The notes under the pieces are model-generated. The model was not told where the DNA came from. It searched no databases and was given only the letters and a program-made list of their open reading frames with translations. 51,548 bases of DNA from Nymphaea colorata (lineage: Eukaryota > Streptophyta > Magnoliopsida > Nymphaeales > Nymphaeaceae), in contig NW_022204549.1 of assembly GCF_008831285.2 (NCBI RefSeq), positions 1 through 51,548 of the forward strand. The letters run 5' to 3'. The position numbers were made by a program, and so were the translations under genes. Numbering within the stretch: the stretch's first letter is position 1; every line of letters begins with the position of its first letter. This document shows, piece by piece, positions 1-11,227 of this stretch.

Positions 1-78
1 CCCCAACCCCAACCCCAACCCCAACCCCAACCCCAACCCCAACCCCAACCCCAACCCCAACCCCAACCCCAACCCCAA
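1..78. repeat. Telomere, 13 x CCCCAA
   Basis: Thirteen uninterrupted copies of CCCCAA form the extreme left end. The C-rich strand read 5'->3' at the left edge is the orientation expected of a chromosome end. This repeat is the Tetrahymena-type ciliate telomere and differs from CCCCAAAA of spirotrichs and from the mixed Paramecium repeat. Confidence 0.97.
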
Positions 79-126
79 CATTTTTTGGTGAAATATGCAC
101 AATATGAATATCTTAGATAAAAAATT

Positions 127-1233
127 ATGGGCAATTGCTTGCAACCCTAAAGAAAAGAGCAGAAAATATAAGAGACGCAAGAGCATCAATAAGCAAACCG
201 CATGATCAAAGATGCCAGTGGGCACAATCTTTTGCAAGTGGGTCGCGGAGTCATTGAGAGGAATTAATTACTCTTGCTCCAAGTGCAGAATTTGGAAAGA
301 CAAGTTGCTTAATTGCAATAATAAAACAAGAAACTAGAGCAGCAAGCGAATAAGGCTCCATAAGTGTGCAAGCACAAGGATGTATAATCTAATCTGGAGA
401 AACCGGAATCGTTGTAGCTGCAAAAATAGATGCTTGTAATTGAATGGCGGAGGAGAACAGATGATCTTAATCTACGTCTGGAAGAAAAAGAGAAAGAAGC
501 TAGACTATGTTAGAGGCTGCTTGCTGATTCTTAGCGATAGAGGTAGCGCCTGGATGAAGCTCTCAATAGGATTCAATAATAAAATTAACAACTGAATTCT
601 TAAAGATAGAAGCTTTGCGTGACTGAAAGACTCGATAGACTCAAATTACACTATGCAGAGCTTAATGAAAATTAGCTAAACTTTAGCCTAAACAATATCT
701 TCAACACAAATCTGGGTGCAGATGTCCTTGCTAACTTTCCAGAATCAGTCTAGTCGCTACTAAGGAGCATCTAATTGCGCACAAAAAGGAAGGTGTAGAG
801 GTTGAGGCCACTGTATCACTTTGACCGCTTGAATCCAGTCAATTTTCACCATTATTTCGATGGTCATGACAATATAGTGGTCATCTTAAAGACAGAGTCA
901 GGATACTTTTTCGGCGGCTGGTCAGAGGCGCCTTTTGCGCAGAAATAAATCGCAAAAGCTGACGCACTCATATTTTCTCTCACCAACGACAGATTCTACA
1001 CCCTAAAACCCAATTAAATCGCCATTGCATATGACTAGAACCGCATCATCTTCGGCCGCTCTTAGATTGTAGTGAAGTGGCCTTAACTTATGGTGGAGAG
1101 CAAATTTGGCTCATTGCAGAATCCGTGCTTTAACAGCAAAGGAGATGGAGTGGAGGTGCTATTAGGCGAAGAATTCAAAGAGGCCAAGCTGGAAGACTAC
1201 TAAATCTACCAGGTGGTCTTCAGCATCTAGTGA
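127..1233 (+). CDS. TLDc-domain protein with myristoylation signal and coiled coil
   Basis: Intact 368-codon gene without introns; the in-frame TAA and TAG codons are read as Gln and TGA ends it. The protein starts MGNC, a good N-myristoylation plus palmitoylation signal, so membrane attachment is likely. Residues about 50-200 are Gln/Glu/Lys/Leu-rich coiled coil. Residues about 230-368 form a TLDc domain, seen in the GGWSEAPF segment, the DALIFSLTNDRFY segment, IIFG and a late FGSLQNPCF. TLDc proteins (OXR1/NCOA7/TLDC families) act in oxidative-stress resistance and V-ATPase regulation; which role applies here is not visible. The start codon lies only 48 bp from the telomere, so the promoter and 5' UTR must fit there. 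The Gln-coded coiled coil would appear riddled with stops under the standard code. Confidence 0.9.
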
Positions 1234-1299
1234 TTGGAGTTGTCGACTGTAGTTGTTGCTTGATATGTGTATGTGGTGGATGATGTTTTAATCGCGATA

Positions 1300-1700
1300 T
1301 CACTCTTCGAGGTTGATGGAATTGCCGAACTTGGTATAGAGTGTGGTTTTAAGTTTTTTCAGTTTCTTCTCGGTGGCGTCTCTTTCGTCCTGTGCCACTT
1401 TTTCCTCCTCCTTCACCTTTTGGATATCTTTTTCAACAAGGGATCGGACTTAATCGGCTACTTGGAATGATGGTTACTAGGCAGGTAGAAGAAGCAGGCG
1501 CCGAAGCGATACCTGAGGATGTCGTCGTCGTTGTTAAGTTCGATTTCGTCGAGAGTGTCCTGATGTTGATTGATCTTTTATTTGAGCTTGGTGATGTTTT
1601 CGTCCAGCTCCTGCCTGCGCTGGAACAGCTTCGAAAAGGTGTTGATCTTCAACTGGTCCTCCTTCGTCACCTCCACGTCCGTTCCGTTTATCTTACGCAT
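1300..1700 (-). CDS. PFDN4: Prefoldin subunit 4
   Basis: Two exons give 126 residues after removing a 20-nt intron at 1458-1477 (gtaaccatcattccaagtag). Prefoldin is a cytosolic hexameric chaperone that passes nascent actin and tubulin to the CCT chaperonin; subunit 4 is one of its beta-type coiled-coil subunits. The N-terminal helix (VTKEDQLKINTFSKL), the central RYRFGACFFYL beta hairpin and the C-terminal KLKTTLYTKFGNSINLEE match the family in order and length. The intron is needed to join the hairpin to the C-terminal helix in frame. The gene is tail to tail with the TLDc gene, 66 bp apart. Confidence 0.93.
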
Positions 1701-1984
1701 TGACCCTCACAAACAATATATTATTAATTTAAATTGGATATCTCCTCCATCCTAAACACTTTTAAACTCATTTGAAAATTAGCCTCTATTTGTAGCTGGG
1801 AAATATTAGATTTATTTTTTCTCCTCTTTTTTTATTTCTACCCTCGTCGGCATATAAGGATTGGCCACATATTCAGATTCAAGATTTAGGATAAAGTGAT
1901 TGCTTATTTGCTGGTCGGAGTGTTTTGCGGATATTAATAAGAATATATTTTCTTTTTCGATAATCAAATATAGAATATTGAAAG

Positions 1985-2926
1985 ATGGGTTGTGAAAACT
2001 CGAACCTGGTTGAAGTGATTCCTGTTGAGGTGCATTAGATTCAGGAAAATCATCCTGTGCCGAAGAAAGAGCTGCATGCGAGTGGATTTAAGCCAAAGCA
2101 GGTTCCCACCTATAGTGCTACCCCACCAGCAAATGGAAAAGAGCCAGATTCACCCGATAAGTAAAACAAAACTCCTCTAAAACTGTCCATCAAGCTGGCC
2201 AAGCCTTCCCAAGAACTCACCCAGGAGGAGCAGGCCGATATCACAAAAAGAAAATCAAGGTCAGAATACCGCATCTCCGATGAACTCATGAACGATACCA
2301 CCAATATCCAGAAACACCCCACCGATGAAAGGAAGAAGAGCCTCATCATCTCCGAGAAGAACAAGACCTTCTCTGCCAAGGAAATCAAAGAGAAGGCCGA
2401 AACCAACCAGCATGAGGAAGAAGCTGTGGGACCCTCCACCCACACCATTCCCGAGGATAAACTTCCCTCCAAGAATAGCTAGCCCATGATCATTGAAGTG
2501 GTGGTGATGGAGAAGCCAAATGGCGACCTGATGAAGCCAATCGTGGTCTAAAATGTTACCCACCATGAGGTAAAGTTCGTTACTGGAGAGCCTAACATCG
2601 AGTCTCTCTCCGAAGAGCTGAAGTCTGAGCGGTCGGCAAAATCAGTCAAATCGTTCAAGTTCTAAGTCTACGTGGAGTCTTCGGCCGAGATCCTGGAGAA
2701 GACGCAGAAGTACAACAAGAAGCTGTAGATCTTCATCGAGAAAGAGGAGGTTGCCAAGTACCTGCAGATGATCGAGTTTGGCGAGAAGGAGGAAATCCTG
2801 GGCAAGCTCTACGAAGAGCTCTAGAAGAAGGAGGAGTGGAACTAGCTCCAGCTGGCTTCCAGTAGGTCCTGCGAACCGATGGTGGTAGTCGTCACGGAAC
2901 ATGGTGAGACTGTCAACCATGAATGA
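1985..2926 (+). CDS. Hypothetical N-myristoylated coiled-coil protein
   Basis: Intact intronless frame of 313 codons ending in TGA, with TAA/TAG read as Gln. The N-terminus MGCENSN fits N-myristoylation at Gly2 and palmitoylation at Cys3. The first 200 residues are charged, low-complexity and probably disordered (KRKSRSEY, DERKKSLIISEKNK). Residues about 225-290 are a predicted coiled coil (EILEKTQKYNKKLQIFIEKE, GEKEEILGKLYEELQKKEEW). No enzyme motif is visible and I do not recognise the family. It may be a membrane-anchored scaffold, but that is inference. Confidence 0.8.
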
Positions 2927-3005
2927 TTATGATACCGCTATTTTCAGCACATTATCTTTAGGATCGTTCGATAGTTGAGGCAACTAGTTAGTTTATGGAC
3001 AATCA

Positions 3006-4394
3006 TCAGAGCTCGGCCCACTCGTCCTCGAAGTCGAAGGTGGTGTTTTCCATTATGAACTCAATTACAGTGGCTGGAGAAATGGTCTTGCCCGAAAAGT
3101 GAATCGGGTAGTCCTTCATCCTGTTCCTGTAAAACACCAGCCGAGGAGTATTCTTCACGACGAATCCCAGCTTTTCCTCCACTTAGTTGAGCTTCACGTC
3201 GCACCTAAGCAGCAGCAAATTTTTGTTTTGCTTTAGCTTCACCAGCAAGAACTCGAAGAGGTGCATGAGTTCCTTCGAAATCTGTTCCTTCCTGTCGTAG
3301 AGGAAGAGGAGGACGTCCTGGTTGGTCGACATCCTCTACTCGTAGTTGTTCGAGTCAGCTTGTTGGGCTTGTCGCTATTTTCGGATTTTCTGTAGAGTTC
3401 CAGCTTGTGGTTTTTTGCCTTATCAATGAACTCCTTTATGCCAGCTTCGGTATAGGGAGAGGGAGCAATGTAGATGGCATCGTAGAGCTTGTCGACAGAG
3501 ATGATGTTTTCTTCGTCGTTGACTCCTAAGAAACGCAGAGCCTCCTTGTAATCGTCCTCTTAGCTCTTAATTGGGCATATTCTACATCGATTTATAGGAA
3601 GTGGACGTTGGGCACGTCTTTGGCTATTTTCTACAGAAGCTGCCTTGTCTTCTTGTTGCCGAACTTGTTTATATAGACGATGGTGAATCTTTCTGGAATA
3701 AAGGCATGCTTACTTTTATCGACCATTTTGAGCCAAGATTATTCAGTTATCCTGTGCAGGCGTGCATAGACTGCTTCTAGCTGTGCTTCCAACGTATCAA
3801 TGTTGTCAAAGCTGGCAATTTAGTGGGTTCCAATCACAACCTTGGGGGTTTCTTCCTCAACGAATGCCCACTCGATGAAGCCATCGCGCTTGGCAACCAC
3901 GTCCCAAACCTTGTACTCTTAGCTGTCCCTCTTTCCCTTGAAGAGGGCGAACTTGTTGGCTACGATTTGTTCTGGAGTGAGTTTGGCTATGCTTTCGAGC
4001 AGCTTGGGGTTTTCGAAAGGCTGGCTGATCTTGAGCAGGAACTCAGTGAGAGGCTTCTCCTCCCGCTCTTTACGGTAGTGGACAGGAAGAGCAACACCCT
4101 TGAAGAAGATTGCGATGGTAGGGTATGAGAATGCCTAGAACTTTTCTGATATGTTCTTGTAGGCGGGTGCGTCGATTTTGGCAAAGGTGAAGTTACGGCT
4201 GATGAGCTCGTTGTTCTTGGAGACTTTTTCGAACTTGGGCGTGAACTCCTTGCAAAACTTGCAGCTGGAGGAGTAGAAATAAACGAGCGTGTAGGGCGTC
4301 TCGTTGGTTTTCTGGGCAAAGTTTTGTCAGTGAGGTGGAAGATGGCCGCCTGAGCCACCACTACCATCACCAACAGTAGCGGGAGGACCTTCAT
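3006..4394 (-). CDS. Protein disulfide isomerase-like ER protein
   Basis: The protein begins with a signal peptide (MKVLPLLLVMVVVAQAA) and then a thioredoxin domain with LTDKNF and the redox motif CKFC near residues 45-48, followed by SYPTIAIFF, which supplies the cis-proline. Downstream lie further thioredoxin-like beta-alpha segments without a second CxxC. It should catalyse or assist disulfide exchange in the ER lumen. The usual CGHC is replaced by CKFC, and the tail ends DEWAEL rather than a clear KDEL. A 20-nt intron lies at 3566-3585. Two further frame changes need one extra base each, in aaaa near 4327 and ccc near 3382. With these the length is 456 codons plus stop. The ATG chosen is the only one giving a signal peptide. 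Confidence 0.85.
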
Positions 4395-4457
4395 GAGATA
4401 TCTTTGCTAACGTGTCAATTATATTATAACAAAGTAGATAATTCACTAAGCACCACA

Positions 4458-6119
4458 TCACTTCTTTATCATCTCCGAGACGTTCAGCGGCACGTAGGCG
4501 CCAGGAGGCTTGCCGATTAGGTTCATGTACCACACAACTTGGCTGGGGAGCTAAGCTAGAAGTTCCTTGGCGAGCAGGTCTCCGCTCATTTGCACGTCTC
4601 TGAATGGGACGAACTGAACGATGTCCCTAGAGGCGGCGACGCCCTTGCTGCTGTAGAGGCCGTTATCGCCGTCGAGCCGGTTCATATTGTCGAAATTGGC
4701 GTTGCCCACGCCCACGATGATGATGGAGAGCGGCAGCAGGGAGGCCCCCACGATCAGGTCTACCGTCCTGTCCATATCGTGAATCTCACCGTCAGTGATT
4801 ATCAGCAGTGTCGTGTAGGTGTTACTTCCCTCCGCCTTGAAGTTGGCTGCCAGTTTGCAGCTCTCCTCGATAAGCTGGCCGAAGTAGGTGGGACCAGAAA
4901 GCTCCACGTTGGCCAGAGCCTTCTGGTAGAGAACCATGAGATGCTAGACTCCGCAAGCCTCTATTTCGTTAGGGTTTCCGCTAAGGGCGAAGCAGTGGCT
5001 GACTGGCAGCTTGATGCCGTTGAAGTTAGTGGTTGCGCCAAAGCCGAAGGCAGGGATGCGCTTGTCGCTGTCGTAGTTCATGAGGATCTGGGCGATAGAA
5101 TGGATGGCCATCTGATACTGGTTGGGAGCATTGGGATTCATATAGTGGAGGGAAGTGGGTGCCTTGGGGTGACCGTTGGAGCCGGTGAAGTCGATGGCCA
5201 CCATCATGTTCAGCTGCAGCCCTCCCCGCAAGTAGTCCACGAAGGTGGGTCGCTGTATTGCCTGAAAGGCTGACAGTTCCAACGTTCCAGGCTTTTTGAT
5301 TTTGGGGTTTATGAGGGTGAAGGTGGCATTTGATTTGAGGTCAGAAGGCTTGAGAAAGACTTCTCCGATGAACTGGTCTTTACCGTCCTCCTCCCAGTCC
5401 CATACTTAAATTCTGCTTTAATGGATTTTTACTTGAAGCTCTGCTTGTTGGGATTGATAAGACGCGAGGATGAGACTTCAATGGTTTTCCACATGGGTTC
5501 CAGGCTGTTCTGCACCACTTCAGACCGCTGGATCTCGATGTAGGAATTGTCGTCGCGTATTTTGAGGAACTTCATATAGGGATCGCTTTTGTCCCAGAAG
5601 TCGAACCAGGAGTCAGTGTTGGCCAGCTTATGGGCGTACCACCGCATCTGCAGATACTCTTGGTTAGGGGATTGTTACAATTCGAGTCTTCCAGTTTTTC
5701 GCACCGGACGATGAGTTTTCCGTTGTCCAGCTTTGGGTTTTGCAGGTTCTTGATGGGGAGGATGGATGTCATGCTCTGCGCGCCCATCAAAGCGCCCAAA
5801 GTGGTTTATACGGTGCCGATGTAGTCGTCCTGATCGGCCTTGCCGTCATCGTCGTAGATGTCGAAGCGGATGTCCTGCCTGGATTCGAAGATGTAGTCGA
5901 GCTGGAACGTTTTTTTGTAGTTGGGATTCAGTTAATTTTGGCATGTTTCGGTTCGGCCTGCATAAAGTAGTTTTTACCGAGCACTGCAAACTGCTTCTGC
6001 GTGAAGTCACGCTTGTAGGAGACTTTGATGTAGGGGTCGGACTTGCTGAAGACGTCCAGGTCGCGCAGACTGCGGCAGCACAGGTAAAGTTCGATCTTCT
6101 CAAAGGAGTTGGCGTTCAT
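4458..6119 (-). CDS. Copine (two C2 domains plus vWA-like copine domain)
   Basis: Complete copine of 533 residues in four exons. The introns are 5958-5977, 5659-5678 and 5413-5432, each 20 nt; splicing them restores one frame with no other correction. C2A (about 1-130) shows VFSKSDPYIKVS and LNPNYKKTF. C2B shows FWDKSDPYMKFL, LEPMWK and VWDWEEDGKDQFIGE, with the Asp residues that bind calcium. The C-terminal vWA-like domain has AIDFTGSNG as the metal-site DxTxS motif, LLIITDGEIHD, IIVGVGNANF and QFVPFRD. Copines move to membranes in response to calcium. The gene sits 63 bp upstream of the PDI-like gene on the same strand. Confidence 0.96.
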
Positions 6120-6301
6120 GGATGAATATATTTTAGCTCTTTAATACCAGAAATAAAGGATTGTTTTGAAACTGTTGGGAGTATGATTGAGATCGATCTG
6201 ATCAAATCTATCAAATCTGTCCTAAAAAGATAAAATAGCATGAATCCGTCATCTGATCAAAGTAAGGTGGTGGATTAGGTAAGTGAGTATGAATATAGAG
6301 A

Positions 6302-7365
6302 TCAAATAAGGTCGGTTTGCAGTAACTATCGGCTTGACTCCTACTTTTTCTATCCGTTTTCTGCAGCTTTTTACTATTGATCTTCCGCTTAAAGTGGACT
6401 TTTTATGGAAATGGAAACGTTTTCCTATGTCTTTGGCTCGACTGGTTAAACCTACTCCATTACTTGATTACTTTATTACTGCTCCAGCCAGTGCTTCCTG
6501 TAATCATCGGAAGGCGAGCCTCCGATGGCTACTCCTCCTCCTACTACCTACACTCTATCACTCATCAGTTCGTTTGAGTTTATGGATACTGAGTGCGAGG
6601 AAGGAGCATAGCGGCTGATTGAACGGAGCTAATTCTCCACTGATCTCACCGTCACGAATCCTTCATCGTTCTTCATGGTGTTTGGCAGGTAGGCCTCCAC
6701 CTTGCTGTACCACTCGATAGGCAAGGGCATGAGGGAGCGTCTTAGCATTATGTGCTGATAGTAGCCTAAGAGGCAGCTCAGGAGGGAGGCAGGTCCCCCT
6801 CCGAACAGCAGAAAGAGGGCAAGAAAGCACCAGGGAAGGTACTTTTGAGGCATCAAGCAGGGCAAGCAGCAGAAACGCGTCATTTCCTATGGGCTGACTG
6901 CCACCCTCTGCCACAAAAATACGAACATAATCGGTATCAGTCCAAAACTAGCAAACGTCTTAGCACTCACCAAGCCTAGCAAAGCTAAGATTTCTCCCAC
7001 GAAGGCGAAGACTAAGTTACAGATGATGTTCTGGGTAAGCACTTCCAGTATCAGGTAGGTGGTGGAATACTTCTTTTCCTTCGTTATGGGAGGATTACAA
7101 GTTCGGGTAGGAGGGTGGAGAGGATGTAGGCGTTGAAGAGGACGTTGAGGATGCTGGCGTCGACCAGGAAGGAGGTGAGTAGCCTCCAGATTTGAAACTT
7201 ATTGAAGGAGTAGTAGACGATGTTGGCGAAGGCGAAGGTGAACAGCTGCGTGAAGATGCCCACCACTGCGAAGGCCAGCGTGGAGACCGCCAGATACTTG
7301 AATCCTGTGGTGAGCTGCCCCCAGAAACCTTCGAAGGTCATGCCTGCTCCGCCCTGTCCCAGCAT
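6302..7365 (-). CDS. Rhomboid-like multipass membrane protein, probably non-proteolytic
   Basis: About six hydrophobic segments, with FQIWRLLTSFLV, a segment typical of rhomboid and derlin-like proteins, followed by VLFNAYILSTLLPELE. A 20-nt intron at 7079-7098 joins PEL to EKKYSTTY. I see no GxSG catalytic serine motif in the fourth segment (QNIICNLVFAFVGEILALLG), so it is probably a pseudoprotease of the rhomboid/derlin/UBAC2 type. These act in ER quality control, but placement in a subfamily is not possible here. The tail of about 90 residues is Gln/Ser-rich and soluble. The start is uncertain: the first in-frame ATG is at 7365, but the open frame continues to about 7460 with protein-like sequence and no ATG. 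Confidence 0.75.
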
Positions 7366-7612
7366 ACCAAATGATCTATTATAATATCCTCCCCACCCAC
7401 CATCAATCAAACCACTATAACCCTCATTGAATTGCGCTAAGCCTACCTCTGTTTGATTATCATACTGCTGATAATTCAAAATATCAAACTAAATAATAAT
7501 TTATGATTTGCTGTTGCAGGAAATATGCTTGGTAGGATTGAGGAGGCCGCGTGTACTGTGGGTGTGTGCTGGGTAAGAATTTATAATATAATAACTCAAA
7601 CTAATCGAATCT

Positions 7613-9065
7613 ATGAATTTTACGGAGCAGGTGATGAAGCACGAGGCTTACTCCCAAACGGACATCGTCAAGAAGTGCAAGAAATACCCCGAGTTCTACC
7701 AGTAGCTGGTGGGGATGGAGTCCGCATACTTCAACGACCTCAACATGTCCATCTATGCAGACCTGCAGGACGTCGAGTTCATGGACGCCTTCCACATCGA
7801 CACCCGCGACAACATTTACTTCAGTATCTACGGCTACCTGATGCCGCCCTTTGAGGAACTCACCTCCAAGTTCTACCTCCTTTGGATCAGGATGCTCGAC
7901 GAGCTCCTCAGGTACGCGCGCCCTCAAGTAGGTCCAACCTGGGCAAGAAGTATACGGTGATCTACTATCACACCCTCTGCGACTCCAATATCCCCTACAA
8001 CTTCCTCTGCAACATCTATAAAAAACTCCCCATCTACTACTACGCCATGCTCGACAAGATCTACACCGTGGAGGCCACCTACTTCCTCAGGAAGACCGCC
8101 AGTCTCTTCGAGTTCGGACGTCTTAACAAGCTGTTCGAGCGCAAAATTTAGCACATCGAAAAGTAAGCGTGGGGTAAATAAGGATAAGTGAGTTCGCCAG
8201 CATCCCCGAAATCGCTAAGAACAGCCTCCTCGAGCAACTGCCAGAAAAACTGATGATGGTGCTCCAGGAGAAGACCAAGAAGAAACTGATGAAGAATGGC
8301 AACCTGATGGCCTACCACCAGAGCCTTCCCGTCTACGCAACGCAGCCGAAGAAGGACCACCTGACAGTCGATCTCACCAGCTATGTATGCCCCATATGAA
8401 GTAGAAACTAGACAATAACGGCATTCCGATAACTCTGCAGCTGCTGCTGAACACGCTCTCGCAGAACAAGCAGTTCCTCGAGCTGGAGGGCATCTTTCGG
8501 AAGTCGGGCTCAATCTAAGAGGAGGAGCAGATCATCGAAGAGCTGGCCAAGATGGGAGAGGGCGACAGCTTCAGAAGGTGTTCGACTACAGCGGCTACTC
8601 CTACGCCGGAGTCGTCAAGAAGTTCTTCACCAAACTGGTCAATCCGATTGTCCCCTACGACATCTACGACCGCATCATGATGATCATCAGCAACAACCCC
8701 ATCAAGGAGGAAGAGGAAATGGATTTATGCTGGACTTCATTGGGGACTTGCCTGATCTCAACCGCAGGGTGATCCTCCACCTGTTGGTCTTCCTCAAGGA
8801 GGAGGTGATTTCGCGGCAGGAGCTCAACAAGATGAGCAACTACAACATGGCAGTCTGCTTCTTCCCCTGCATCTTCAAGTCCAGGACCATCTCCGAGATC
8901 GACCTCATCAACAGCGGCAAGTTCGTGGGCATCCTCAAGATATTCTTCACCCGGTTTGAAGAAATCGTGAAGGAGGCCAAGTACATGAGCGCCAAGAATA
9001 AGGATACCCCCTCCACTGCCTCTGGAATCAATACTCTGAAGGACTTTCGCATGTCCATGGCGTGA
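7613..9065 (+). CDS. CRAL-TRIO/BCH and RhoGAP protein (p50RhoGAP-like)
   Basis: Four exons separated by 20-nt introns at 7912-7931, 8163-8182 and 8385-8404; the product has 464 residues. The N-terminal half carries a Sec14/BCH-like CRAL-TRIO segment (KKYTVIYYHTLCDSNIPY, then TVEATYFLRKTASLF). The C-terminal half is a RhoGAP domain with GIPITLQLLLNTLSQ, the arginine-finger segment LEGIFRKSGS, VVKKFFTKLVNPIVPY and NKMSNYNMAVCFFPCIF. This is the ARHGAP1/p50RhoGAP arrangement: a lipid/prenyl-binding module regulating a GAP that switches off Rho/Rac/Cdc42-type GTPases. Two single-base gaps (near 8571 and 8726) are needed to keep the conserved GAP frame; neither has a GT nearby, so they are not introns. 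Confidence 0.93.
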
Positions 9066-9882
9066 GCCGCACCCCTTATGATTGCCTTTTCAGATATTTT
9101 TCCACAAGACTGCTGAGCTTTACTAACCACCTATTCTTATTGACTGGGGAGGGATTAAGGCACGGAAGATAGTATGGGGATAATAGGTGATAGTTGTTAG
9201 TTTCATTGATTATTAATTGGATTATTGGAAATTAAAAGCTTAAGTTTATTGGAAGTCACTACACAATGAGACGGGAATATAATAATCAGCGTTTAATTCG
9301 ATTTTCCAAAGTATTCTATTTTAAAATTGTCTCTGGGAAAAGTCAAGTTGGGAAAATTTAGAATAATTTAGTGAGTTGACCACTAAAGGGCGAAGCTCGG
9401 CGTTAAAAGCTCAATCTAGCGGTTTGGGAAGGGCGAGATAGTGGGCGGAGGGGGGAGGAGGGCCTATTGGAAATTTAATTTTTATTTCCTTCTTTCTTCC
9501 ATTATAATAGTAATCTTAATAAATATATATAGATCTCGCTTATAATAGTCCCAATTATATAACTTTGACCCCATATACCCCCCTCCCGCCTCTTACCGGC
9601 CTTCCCCTGCCCAGCAGGCCCACTTTCATTCTTATTTTGCCCATTTTGCATTTGAATATAGGAAATTCCTAATTTGATTTAGCGTTATCTCGCCAGCTCA
9701 CAATTTGCTTGGAATAAACCGCGGATCTGGCTGCGCGTAGGTGGGAGGGGGCGGATGGCGTTGGAGGGAGGAGCGGGGAGCCTGGGGGCGGGAGATGCGA
9801 ATGTTTTGGTGGATTTGTGCTTTATAAGTGGGTGAGCTAGATTACCAAATATAGAATTATTAATAGTTTAGAAGAAATCGGA
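9066..9882. other. 817-bp spacer with no gene recognised
   Basis: Unusually long for this window. It is AT-rich overall but carries two strongly G-rich stretches on the plus strand, about 9425-9465 and 9729-9793, and a C-rich stretch at about 9580-9622. No conserved reading frame or RNA gene was recognised. The 3' end of the RhoGAP gene and the promoter of the B55 gene must lie here. Confidence 0.6.
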
Positions 9883-11149
9883 ATGTAGAAAAATCAGGTG
9901 AGCAGGGGCAGCAACTATAAATTCGCCCAGATCTTCGGCTACAAGGGCCCCAACGAGAAGATTATGGAAGAGGACATTATTTCAATAATTAAATTTGACT
10001 CCAGCGGGAAATTCCTCAGTCTCGGCGATAAGGCAGGCCGCATCATCATCTTCGAGGCTCTCTAAAGCAACAAGAAGAAGGAAATTGAGTACGAATACTT
10101 CACGGAGTTCCAGTCGCACACGAAATAGTTTGACCCTCTGCGGAGCATGGATGTGGAGGAGGAGATCACGGGCATCCACTGGCTCAGGAACCAGGGCAAG
10201 TACATGAAGATGTTCACCAGCAACAGCAAGAGCATCAAGTTTTGGAAGATATTCGAAAAGGCCGAGAAGAAAGTCGTCAAATCAGCAGGCAAGGAACTCA
10301 ACATGCCCAAACTGCAGAATGTCGAGTCCAACCTCACCTCAACGCTCCTCAAGACCTTCCCCAACAAGCATCTCTCCAACATCAACTCCATATCAGTCTC
10401 AAGCAACGAGGAATACGTGCTTTCCAGTGACGATGTGCACGCTTACCTGTGGGGACTAGAGGACGCAGACCGTCCCTTCGTGGCGGTGGACCTGCTGGGC
10501 AATGAGAAAATCGAGGACATAAAGGAAAACATTACTTTTTCTAAGATGCACCCCACTACTGACAGTCTGTTCATGTTTGGCACTAACAAGGGCACTCTCA
10601 AGATGTGCGACCTGCGCGTGTCAGTCTCCAGTGACAACAACGCCATCAACTTCAAAAACTAAGCTGGCTCCCAGCAGAAGAACTTCATCACCGATATGAT
10701 CTCAGCCTATTCCGGTGGAGAGTTCCTGCGAAACGGCAAGTACATCGCGACCCGCGACTTTTTGACTGTTAAGGTTTGGGACATCTGCAACGCCAAGAAG
10801 CCACTCCAGAACATAGTGATCCAGGAGGGCGTGAAGGGCAAGCTGTGCGAAATGTTCTAAAACGAGGCCATTTTCGATAAATTCTCTCTTTCTGCTCGGC
10901 TGACGGCAACACAGTGATGACTGGCAACTACAACAACAGCTTCCACATGGTGGACATCGACTCCTGCGCACATACGCAGTACGAACTCAACTATAAGAAG
11001 GCACGGTGTCCAAACAGGTTGTGCCGGGCAAGATGCCCGCCCTCCAGAAGATGGACTACCTACGCAAGACAACTGCCTGTGACTTCAGCAGCAAGAAGAA
11101 CGTGGCTGCAGTGGCTTCGCTCAACTGCTTCTATATTTATAGTATGTGA
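9883..11149 (+). CDS. PPP2R2-like: PP2A regulatory B subunit (B55/PR55, WD40 propeller)
   Basis: 422-residue WD40 protein. ISIIKFDSSGKFLSLGDKAG followed by RIIIF matches the first blade of B55; EYEYFTEFQSH, IHWLRNQGKYMKMFTSNSKS, DLRVSVSSD, FLTVKVWDI, NEAIFDKF and VMTGNYNNSF follow in the family's order. It targets the PP2A catalytic/scaffold dimer to phosphoproteins, including cell-cycle substrates. No introns. Two single-base gaps are required, near 10885 (ttt) and near 11000 (gg), both inside conserved blades. ATG 9883 is the first in-frame Met and lies just before conserved sequence. Confidence 0.94.
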
Positions 11150-11227
11150 TTATGTCCTACCTTTTTTACTCCTCTTTCGTCCTAGTGACTGGCAGATATA
11201 ATTAATTGTTAATAAATAGAGGCGACA

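Noticed and set aside
3006-3726. A separate thioredoxin-like gene starting at 3726
   Set aside because: The frame runs in from the PDI-like gene without a stop; the Met at 3726 is internal.
4265-4284. 20-nt GT-AG segment in the PDI-like gene
   Set aside because: It encodes VYFYSS directly before the CKFC active site, which must be present.
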